Of a DNA stretch of 64,000 bases, positions 56,913 to 64,000 are shown piece by piece. Origin of the DNA: Pseudoxanthomonas sp. (GTDB taxonomy: Bacteria; Pseudomonadota; Gammaproteobacteria; Xanthomonadales; Xanthomonadaceae). Location of the stretch: assembly GCF_002863005.1 (NCBI RefSeq), contig NZ_PKDG01000043.1:37318-101317 (forward strand). Reading direction: 5' to 3'. Position 1 is the stretch's first letter. Every line of letters starts with the position of its first letter. A program made the translations under genes and the position numbers. The notes below the pieces were generated by a model. That model saw only the letters and a program-made list of their open reading frames with translations, made no database searches and was not told the origin of the DNA.

Positions 56913-58586
56913 ATGCCTTCGATGATGCCGCGCCGCCTATTGCTCCTGTCGCTCGTCGCGCTGCTTGGCCTGGCCGCCTGCCAGCCCGCCGGAAAAGGCG
57001 ATGCGCCGGCCACGGCGAAGGGCGACGGCGCGGCCGATGCGTCCGGTGCCACGCCGATCCCGCAGATCGTCAGCAGGGACGGACGCCACGCACTGATGGT
57101 CGACGGCGCGCCGTTCCTGATCCTCGGCGCGCAGGTCAACAATTCCAGCAACTGGCCGCAGGCGCTGGACGACGTCTGGCCCGCCATCGACGTGGTCAAG
57201 CCGAACACGGTGATGGTTCCGGTGGCCTGGGAGCAGGTCGAAGCGAAGGAAGGCACGTTCGACTTCTCCTTCGTCGACGTGCTGCTCAAGCAGGCGCGCG
57301 AAAAGAACGTGCGCCTGGTGCTGCTGTGGTTCGCGACCTGGAAGAACAACGGCCCGAACTACGCACCGGCCTGGGTCAAGCTGGACAACACGCGCTTCCC
57401 ACGCGTCATCACCGCCGACGGTCGCACGCTCAATTCCCTGTCGCCGCATGCGGAGACCACGCTGGATGCCGACCGCAAGGCCTTCGTCGCCCTGATGACG
57501 CACCTGAAGGCCGCCGACCCGCAGCGCACCGTCATCATGGTGCAGCCGCAGAACGAACCCGGCACCTACGGCAGCGTGCGCGATTTCTCGCCGTTGGCGC
57601 AGAAGGTGTTCGAAGGCCCGGTGCCCGACGCGTTGCTGGAGAAGCTCGGCAAGACGCCCGGCACGTGGCGCGAGGTATTCGGCGCCGACGCGGACGAGTA
57701 CTTCCACGCCTGGCATATCGCGCACTACATCGACCAGGTCGCCGAGGCCGGCAAGGCGGTCTATCCGCTGCCGATGCTCGTCAACGCCGCGCTGCGCGGG
57801 CCGTTCAACCCGGGCCAGCCCGGGCAGTACGCCAGCGGTGGGCCCACCGACAACGTGCTGGACGTGTACAAGGCCGCCGCGCCGCACATCGACCTGCTGG
57901 CGCCGGACATCTACATGCCGGAATACACGCACTACACCACGGTGCTGGACCGCTACTCGCGCCCCGACAATCCGTTGTTCGTCGCCGAAACCGGCAACCG
58001 CGAGGAATACCCGCGCTACTTCTTCTCCGCACTGGGGGAACAGGCGATCGGCTGGTCGCCGTTCGGCATCGACTACTCGCGCTATTCCAACTGGCCGCTC
58101 GGTGCCAAGCACCTGGACGAGAAGGCGCTGGAATCGTTCGCGCTGAACTACGCCATCGTGCGCCCGGCGGCGCGCGTGATCGCGCAGGCGAGCTTCGAGG
58201 GCAAGGTGCGCGGCACCGCCGAGCAGCCCGGACAGGCCGTGCAGACGGTGAAGATCGATGACCGCTGGAACATGGTGGTCACCTATGGCGTGCCGCAGTT
58301 CTGGTTCCAGGGCGAGCCGCCAGGCAACCCCGAACCGATCGGCCGCGCGCTGGTGGTGCAGCTGGGCCCGGATGAGTTCCTCGTCGCTGGCGCGCATGCG
58401 CGCATCAACATCGATGCGGCAGACCCGGCCGTCGCCGCGCGGCAGATCTACGAGTACGTCGACGAAGGCACCTACGTCGACGGCAAGTGGGTCTTCCGAC
58501 GTCGCTGGAATGGCGACCAGACCGATTACGGCCTCAATTTCTCCAGCGTCCCGCAGTTGCTGCGCGTGAAGCTGGCGACCTACTGA
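56913..58586 (+). CDS. GH35 beta-galactosidase lipoprotein (DUF5597 type)
   Basis: The 557-residue protein starts with a lipoprotein signal whose lipobox is LGLAAC, so it is probably anchored to a membrane facing the periplasm. The TIM barrel carries the general acid QPQNEPGTYG and the nucleophile region FVAETGNREEYPRYFF, followed by a C-terminal beta domain (about 400-557) of the DUF5597 type. It should remove beta-1,2-galactose from xyloglucan side chains. ATG 56913 lies 7 bases after the esterase stop; ATGs at 56922 and 56925 are alternatives. Confidence 0.88.
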   Translation: MPSMMPRRLLLLSLVALLGLAACQPAGKGDAPATAKGDGAADASGATPIPQIVSRDGRHALMVDGAPFLILGAQVNNSSNWPQALDDVWPAIDVVKPNTVMVPVAWEQVEAKEGTFDFSFVDVLLKQAREKNVRLVLLWFATWKNNGPNYAPAWVKLDNTRFPRVITADGRTLNSLSPHAETTLDADRKAFVALMTHLKAADPQRTVIMVQPQNEPGTYGSVRDFSPLAQKVFEGPVPDALLEKLGKTPGTWREVFGADADEYFHAWHIAHYIDQVAEAGKAVYPLPMLVNAALRGPFNPGQPGQYASGGPTDNVLDVYKAAAPHIDLLAPDIYMPEYTHYTTVLDRYSRPDNPLFVAETGNREEYPRYFFSALGEQAIGWSPFGIDYSRYSNWPLGAKHLDEKALESFALNYAIVRPAARVIAQASFEGKVRGTAEQPGQAVQTVKIDDRWNMVVTYGVPQFWFQGEPPGNPEPIGRALVVQLGPDEFLVAGAHARINIDAADPAVAARQIYEYVDEGTYVDGKWVFRRRWNGDQTDYGLNFSSVPQLLRVKLATY

Positions 58587-58653
58587 TCGATCCGCGGACC
58601 GGCCCGCCGGTCCCAGAACCCGGGTGCCCACGCGCCCGAACGAGGAGCAAGCG

Positions 58654-61488
58654 ATGGGTTACTTGAAGACGTTGACGGTGCCGCTGCTGGCCCTGGCCGC
58701 AGCGGGCGCCAACGCCGCGGGGCAGGACGCCGTCGAGAAAATCGACCATGGCGTGATCGTACGGCCGGTCGATACGACCGCCGCCGACGTGAAGGTCGAA
58801 GCAGTCGCGCCGGGCATCCTGCGCGTGATGGCCGATCCCGATGGCGATTTCGCGCGCACGCCCAGCCTGATGCGCGCAAAGACCGGCGCACCGCCGGCGG
58901 TGAAGGTGGGCGAATCCGGCGGGCAGGTGACGGTCAGCACGCAGGGCATCTCGGCGAAGGTCGATGCGCGTACGGGCCAGGTCAGCTTCTTCGACGCCGA
59001 CGGCAAGCCGCTGTTGGCCGAGCGTGCGCGCACGTTCACGCCGGCCAAGGTCGAGGGCAAGGATTACTACGCCATCCGCCAGCGCTTCGAATCCTCCGAC
59101 GATGAGGCCTTCTACGGCACCGGCCTGCACCAGCAGGGCTGGATGAACCTCAAGGGCCGCGATGTCGAACTGCTCCAGCACAATATCGACAAGGCGATTC
59201 CCTATCTCGTTTCCACGCGCCACTACGGCATCCTCTGGGACAGCAACGCGATCACCCGCTACGGCGATCCGCGCGGCCTGCAACCGCTGGGCGCGTCGCT
59301 GGACCTGTTCGATGCCCAAGGCAAGCCGGGTGCGCTGACGGCGCGCTACACCGTCAACGGCAAGCAGGTGGTCGAGCGTCGCGAAAGCGAAGTGAACTAC
59401 CAGTACATCAAGGACCTGGCGAACTTCCCGGCCGCGGGCAAGAACCTGGCCGAGGGCGGCCGCAGCGACGTGGTGTGGGAAGGCGAGATCGCCGCGCGCA
59501 GCGATGGCCGACATACGTTCTCGCTGTACAACAGCGAGTACGCCAAGCTCTACGTCGACGGCAAGCTCGTGCTCGACCGCTGGCGCCAGAACTGGAACCC
59601 GTGGCACCACGAGTTCGCCTTGGACATGAAGGCCGGCCAGCGCCACAAGGTCAAGCTGGTGTGGGACCGTATCGAACCGGCTTACATCGCGCTGCTACAT
59701 CGCGATCCGCTGCCCGCCGACGAGGCGAAGGACCTGTCGATCTGGTCCGAGGCCGCGCAGGCCATCGACTACTACGTGGTCGCCGGCGACGACGCCGACC
59801 AGGTGCTGGCCGGCTACCGCACGCTGACCGGCAAGGCCGTGCTGCTGCCGAAGTGGTCGTATGGCTTCTGGCAGAGCCGCGAGCGCTACAAGACCCAGGC
59901 CGAGCTGACCGGCGCGCTGGACGAGTATCGCAAGCGCAAGCTGCCGATCGACGCCATCGTGCTCGACTGGTCGTATTGGCCCGAGGATGCCTGGGGTTCG
60001 CACGACTTCGATACGAAGAACTTCCCGGATCCGGACGGCATGGTCGACCACGTCCACGACCAGCACGCGCAGATCATGATTTCGGTGTGGCCGAAGTTCT
60101 ATCCGACCACGGCGAACTACAAGGAACTCGACGCGGCCGGCCACATGTACCACCGCAATGTCGAGGTGGGCGAGCTGGACTGGATCGGTAAGGGCTACCT
60201 CAACTCCTTCTACGACCCGTATTCGAAGGAAGCGCAGGACATCTTCTGGCGCCAGGTCAACGGCAAGCTCAACGCGAAGGGCTTTGATGCCTGGTGGCTG
60301 GACGCCAGCGAGCCGGACCTGCATAGCAACATCGACATCGGCGAGCGCAAGGCACGCACCACGCCGACGTCGCTGGGCCCGTCGACGGAGTTCTTCAATT
60401 CGTATCCGCTGGTGCATTCCGAAGGCGTGTATCGCGGTTCGCGCGAGCAGGATCCCGACAAGCGCGTCTTCATCCTGTCGCGCGCCTTCTTCGCGGGCCA
60501 GCAGCGCGCCGGTGCGGCGTTCTGGAGCGGTGACATCGTGCCGCGCTGGGATGACCTGCGCGAGCAGATCTCCGGCCTCGTCAATGCCTCGATGGCGGGC
60601 GCGCCCAACGTCAGTTTCGACATCGGCGGCTTCTCGCCGGAGAAGCGCTACGAGACGAAGGACCCCGCGCATCTGGCCGAATGGCGCGAACTGAGCCTGC
60701 GCTGGTTCCAGCACGGCGCGTTCGTTCCGATCTTCCGCCTGCACGGCCAGTTCCCGTACCGCGAGATCTGGGAAATCGCGCCGGAAGGTTCGCCGCACTA
60801 CGACAGCTTCGTCCACTACCTGAAGCTGCGTTACACGCTGCTGCCCTACATCTACACGCTGGCCGGCGACACCTACCACCAGGACGGCACCCTGCTGCGC
60901 ACCCTGGCGATGGATTTCCCGTCCGATCACAAGGTGCGCGACATCGCCGACCAGTACCTGTTCGGCCCCGCGTTCCTGGTCGCGCCGGTGACGACATTCA
61001 AGGCGACCACGCGCCCGGTTTACCTGCCCGCGGGCACGAGCTGGATCGACTTCGAGACGGGCAAGCGCTACGACGGCGGCCAGACGATCGAGGCGGCCGC
61101 ACCGCTGCAGCGCATGCCGCTGTTCGTCCGTGCCGGCGCCATCGTGCCGCGCACGGTAGTGCAGCAGTACGTGGACGAGAAGCCCGATGCGCCGCTGACG
61201 ATCGAGGTCTATACCGGCGCCGACGGTACGTTCTCGCTGTACGAGGACAACGGCCGCAGCTACGGCTACGAACGCGGCGAATCCAGCCGCATTCCGCTGG
61301 CGTGGAACGAGAAGAGCGGCGAGTTGCGCATCGGTGCGCGCGAAGGCCGCTATCCCGGCATGGTCGCGTCGCGCGAGGTGCGCGTGCGCTTCATCGACGG
61401 TCCGCGCGCCGATGCCGGCACGCTGGAACCGCGGGGCGACGTCACCGTCAGCTACGACGGCAAGGCGCTGGTGGTGAAGAAGCGCTGA
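58654..61488 (+). CDS. GH31 alpha-xylosidase with PA14 insert
   Basis: The 944-residue protein has a signal peptide (about 1-22, ending GANAA). Its N-terminal galactose-mutarotase-like domain is interrupted by a PA14 domain (about 230-365, WEGEIAARSDGRHTFSLY to HKVKLVW). The GH31 barrel carries the nucleophile Asp550 in WWLDASEPD and the acid Asp627 in FWSGDIVPRW. This PA14-bearing layout is that of xyloglucan-specific alpha-xylosidases. It releases xylose from the non-reducing end. ATG 58654 has GAGGAG seven bases upstream. Confidence 0.93.
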   Translation: MGYLKTLTVPLLALAAAGANAAGQDAVEKIDHGVIVRPVDTTAADVKVEAVAPGILRVMADPDGDFARTPSLMRAKTGAPPAVKVGESGGQVTVSTQGISAKVDARTGQVSFFDADGKPLLAERARTFTPAKVEGKDYYAIRQRFESSDDEAFYGTGLHQQGWMNLKGRDVELLQHNIDKAIPYLVSTRHYGILWDSNAITRYGDPRGLQPLGASLDLFDAQGKPGALTARYTVNGKQVVERRESEVNYQYIKDLANFPAAGKNLAEGGRSDVVWEGEIAARSDGRHTFSLYNSEYAKLYVDGKLVLDRWRQNWNPWHHEFALDMKAGQRHKVKLVWDRIEPAYIALLHRDPLPADEAKDLSIWSEAAQAIDYYVVAGDDADQVLAGYRTLTGKAVLLPKWSYGFWQSRERYKTQAELTGALDEYRKRKLPIDAIVLDWSYWPEDAWGSHDFDTKNFPDPDGMVDHVHDQHAQIMISVWPKFYPTTANYKELDAAGHMYHRNVEVGELDWIGKGYLNSFYDPYSKEAQDIFWRQVNGKLNAKGFDAWWLDASEPDLHSNIDIGERKARTTPTSLGPSTEFFNSYPLVHSEGVYRGSREQDPDKRVFILSRAFFAGQQRAGAAFWSGDIVPRWDDLREQISGLVNASMAGAPNVSFDIGGFSPEKRYETKDPAHLAEWRELSLRWFQHGAFVPIFRLHGQFPYREIWEIAPEGSPHYDSFVHYLKLRYTLLPYIYTLAGDTYHQDGTLLRTLAMDFPSDHKVRDIADQYLFGPAFLVAPVTTFKATTRPVYLPAGTSWIDFETGKRYDGGQTIEAAAPLQRMPLFVRAGAIVPRTVVQQYVDEKPDAPLTIEVYTGADGTFSLYEDNGRSYGYERGESSRIPLAWNEKSGELRIGAREGRYPGMVASREVRVRFIDGPRADAGTLEPRGDVTVSYDGKALVVKKR

Positions 61489-61495
61489 CGGGTCG

Positions 61496-63856
61496 ATGGA
61501 GTTCAACCGACGCGACCTGCTGAAAGCGACGGCGGCCGGACTGGCCACCGTCGCGATCCCGAGCACCCACGGTGCCGAACCTGCCGGGACCGGCGACGCG
61601 CTGTCGGGCGCCGGCATGACGCTCTGGTATCGCCAGCCGGCGCGGGTCTGGGTGGAGGCGCTGCCGGTCGGCAACGGCCGGCTCGGCGCGATGGTCTTCG
61701 GCGGGGTGGCACATGAGCGCCTGCAGCTCAACGAGGACACGCTGTACGCAGGCGGGCCGTATTCGGCAGTGAATCCGAAAGCGCGCGAGGGGCTGCCGCA
61801 GGTGCGCGCGCTGATCTTCGCGCGTCGTTACGCGGAAGCTGCCGCGCTGGCCGACGACACGCTGATCTCGCGGCCGGTGAAACAGATGGCCTACCAGCCG
61901 CTGGGCAACCTGTGGCTGCAGTTCGACCGCCTGGACGGCGTGGCCGACTACCGGCGCGAGCTGGATCTCGATGCCGCCGTCGCGCGCACCACGTTCCGGG
62001 TCGGCAACGGCGTGCACCGGCGCGAGGTGTTCGTCTCGCCGGTCGACCAGTGCATCGTCGTGCGCTACACCGTCGAAGGCGGCGACGCGATGATCGGCCG
62101 GATCCGCACCGGCAACGAACATGCGACGACCACGCGGGTCGTCGACGGCGGCTGGCACGTCAGCGGTCGCAACGTCGGCAAGCACGGCATCGAAGGCCGC
62201 CTGCGCTTCGCCTTCCGCGTGCAGGTTGCGCACCGCGAGGGCCAGCTGAGGGTGGAGCAGGACCAGATCGCCTTCGATGGCGTACGCGAGCTGGAGCTGC
62301 GCATCGTCGCAGCCACCAGCCACGTCGCGCACGACGATGTCAGCGGCGATCCCGACGCGATCACCGCCACGCAGCTGGCACGGGTGAAGGGCAAGGCGTT
62401 CGATCGCGTGCTCGCCGAGCATCTCGCCGAGCACCGCCGGTTGTTCCATCGCGTGCGGCTGGACCTGGGCCGCACCGCCGCTGCGGATCTGCCGACCGAC
62501 GAGCGCATCGCCGCGTTCGCGCAAGGCGACGATCCCGCGCTGGTGTCGCTGTATCACGCGTACGGACGCTACCTGCTGATCTGCAGCTCGCGGCCCGGAA
62601 GCCAGCCCGCCAACCTGCAGGGCATCTGGAACGACCTGATGGATCCACCGTGGGAGAGCAAGTACACGGTCAACATCAATACCGAGATGAACTACTGGCC
62701 GGCCGAACAGAATGGCCTGGGCGAGTGCGTCGAGCCGCTGCAGCGCATGCTGGAGGAACTGGCGCAGACCGGTGCCGTCGTCGCTCGCGACATGTACGGC
62801 GCCGGCGGCTGGATGCTCCACAACAACACCGACCTGTGGCGCGCCGCCACGCCGCCGGATGGCGCGCGCTGGGCGTTGTGGCCGACGGGTGGGGCATGGC
62901 TGCTGCAGGCGCTGTGGGATCGTTGGGACTACGGGCGCGATGCGGATTACCTGAAGCAGGTCTGGCCGCTGTTCAAGGGTGCCGCGCAGTTCTTCGTCGA
63001 CACGCTGCAGGACGATCCGCAGACCGGCCACAAGGTCACCGTGCCGTCGCTGTCGCCGGAGAACGAGCATCCGTTCGGCGCGGCGATCTGCGCCGGCCCG
63101 ACGATGGATGCGCAGATCCTGCGCGACCTGTTCGGCCAGTGCATCGAAGCGGCGCGCGTGCTCGGCGTGGACGCCGATTTCGCCGCGCGCCTGGCCGCGC
63201 TGAGCGCGCAGCTCCCGCCCAACCGGATCGGCAAGGCCGGGCAGCTGCAGGAGTGGCAGCAGGACTGGGACATGCAGGCGCCCGAGATCCACCACCGGCA
63301 CATCTCGCATCTCTACGGCCTGCACCCGAGCGCGCAGATCAACCTGCGCGACACGCCCGAGCTGGCACGTGCCGCGCAACGCACGCTGGAAATCCGCGGC
63401 GACGACGCCACCGGCTGGGGCATCGCGTGGCGGCTGAACTTCTGGGCACGCCTGTGGGATGGCGAGCACAGCCTGAAGATCCTGCGCATGCTGCTGTCGC
63501 CGCAGCGCAGCTACCCGAACCTGTTCGACGCGCACCCGCCGTTCCAGATCGACGGCAACTTCGGTGGCGCCGCCGGCATCGTCGAGATGCTGGTGCAGAG
63601 CTGGGGCGGATCGATCTTCCTGCTGCCCGCGCTGCCGTCGTCATGGCGCGACGGCGAACTCGAAGGCGTGCGCGTGCGCAATGCGGCGCGCCTGGATCTT
63701 TCATGGAAAGCAGGGCGACTCGCACGCGCCACGCTGCATTCGGACAAGGGCGGCCGCTACCAGCTGGTCCATGCAGGCCGCACGCTCGATCTTGAACTCG
63801 CCGCGGGCACCTCTGCCACGGTACGACTGCGCGACGGCGCGCTGGTGGAAGCATGA
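61496..63856 (+). CDS. GH95 alpha-L-fucosidase, Tat-exported
   Basis: The 786-residue protein begins with a Tat signal (NRRDLLKATAAGLATVA). GH95 hallmarks are WVEALPVGNGRLGAMVFGG, NINTEMNYWP (Asn393 and Asn395), the general acid Glu522 in SPENEHP and Asp686 in FQIDGNFGG. These correspond to the residues that activate water in the family. It should remove alpha-1,2-fucose from xyloglucan. Some GH95 enzymes act on L-galactose. The gene starts 7 bases after the GH31 stop. Confidence 0.93.
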   Translation: MEFNRRDLLKATAAGLATVAIPSTHGAEPAGTGDALSGAGMTLWYRQPARVWVEALPVGNGRLGAMVFGGVAHERLQLNEDTLYAGGPYSAVNPKAREGLPQVRALIFARRYAEAAALADDTLISRPVKQMAYQPLGNLWLQFDRLDGVADYRRELDLDAAVARTTFRVGNGVHRREVFVSPVDQCIVVRYTVEGGDAMIGRIRTGNEHATTTRVVDGGWHVSGRNVGKHGIEGRLRFAFRVQVAHREGQLRVEQDQIAFDGVRELELRIVAATSHVAHDDVSGDPDAITATQLARVKGKAFDRVLAEHLAEHRRLFHRVRLDLGRTAAADLPTDERIAAFAQGDDPALVSLYHAYGRYLLICSSRPGSQPANLQGIWNDLMDPPWESKYTVNINTEMNYWPAEQNGLGECVEPLQRMLEELAQTGAVVARDMYGAGGWMLHNNTDLWRAATPPDGARWALWPTGGAWLLQALWDRWDYGRDADYLKQVWPLFKGAAQFFVDTLQDDPQTGHKVTVPSLSPENEHPFGAAICAGPTMDAQILRDLFGQCIEAARVLGVDADFAARLAALSAQLPPNRIGKAGQLQEWQQDWDMQAPEIHHRHISHLYGLHPSAQINLRDTPELARAAQRTLEIRGDDATGWGIAWRLNFWARLWDGEHSLKILRMLLSPQRSYPNLFDAHPPFQIDGNFGGAAGIVEMLVQSWGGSIFLLPALPSSWRDGELEGVRVRNAARLDLSWKAGRLARATLHSDKGGRYQLVHAGRTLDLELAAGTSATVRLRDGALVEA

Positions 63857-63869
63857 AGAAGGGCATCCG

Positions 63870-64000
63870 ATGAGTCTGGTTGCGGGCATCGATGCAGGCA
63901 CGCAGAGCGTGAAGGTGGTGGTGTACGACGCCGCGGCTCGGGCGATCGTGGCCAGCGCCAGCGCGCCGCTCGACCTGATCAGTGGGGACGACGGCAGCCG
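63870..64000 (+). CDS. FGGY-family sugar kinase, probably xylulokinase (partial at the right edge)
   Basis: Only 43 residues are visible: MSLVAGIDAGTQSVKVVVYD is the first phosphate motif of the FGGY kinases, followed by the start of the first lobe. Among that family, xylulokinase is favoured because the operon releases xylose. Glycerol or gluconate kinase cannot be excluded from this fragment. The ATG is 13 bases after the GH95 stop. Confidence 0.7.
   Translation, partial: MSLVAGIDAGTQSVKVVVYDAAARAIVASASAPLDLISGDDGS

Overview
The window is GC-rich DNA, roughly two thirds G+C, tightly packed with genes. It looks like a gammaproteobacterium of the family Xanthomonadaceae, of the Pseudoxanthomonas/Stenotrophomonas/Xanthomonas type. 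The pointers are many TonB-dependent receptors, Xanthomonas-style xyloglucan enzymes, an inverted repeat resembling the REP elements of this group, and a full cbb3/bd oxidase set. This assignment is an inference from gene content.

Layout. (1) 1-3.5 kb: tail of a membrane protein, bioD, then phasin, queD and rhlE on the minus strand. (2) 3.9-20.1 kb: a low-oxygen respiration block. An FNR-type regulator (plus) faces one long minus-strand run, ccoNOQP, a small membrane gene, ccoGHIS, a TauE/SafE-like gene and cydDC. Divergent from ccoN is cydABX. The 200-bp ccoN/cydA gap holds a perfect FNR box placed for class II activation of ccoN. It also holds a TGCGAC-N5-GTCGC dyad that recurs upstream of fnr. 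(3) 20.1-29.8 kb: signalling, with a response regulator HD-GYP protein, a giant CHASE/PAS hybrid kinase and a chemoreceptor (minus), and a second HD-GYP protein (plus). (4) 29.9-34.4 kb: a TPR-sulfotransferase followed by a TonB-dependent receptor (minus). (5) 34.8-40.5 kb: a four-gene overlapping operon of a Rieske oxygenase, exported amidohydrolase, APC permease and TMADH/DgcA-like flavoprotein. It is probably for an N-methylated zwitterion whose identity is unknown. (6) 40.5-64 kb: a xyloglucan utilisation locus. The minus arm (SDR dehydrogenase, KDPGal aldolase, galactonate dehydratase, lactonase, KDGal kinase and two GH43 enzymes) encodes oxidative galactose catabolism plus arabinose removal. 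The plus arm (LysR regulator, TonB-dependent receptor, GH74, CE20 esterase, GH35, GH31, GH95 and the start of an FGGY/xylulose-type kinase) encodes uptake and stripping of the oligosaccharide.

How it works together. In the last block, GH74 would cut xyloglucan, the receptor would import oligosaccharides, CE20 would remove acetyl groups, and GH95, GH35, GH43 and GH31 would remove fucose, galactose, arabinose and xylose. Galactose would then pass through the De Ley-Doudoroff route and xylose through the kinase. A motif CTATTC-N7-G(A/T)ATAG sits both in the SDR/LysR gap and before the receptor, which suggests one LysR (GbpR-like) regulon. In the respiration block the two microaerobic oxidases, their assembly factors and their regulator appear to be wired as one unit.

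No rRNA, tRNA, CRISPR array, prophage or transposase was recognised.
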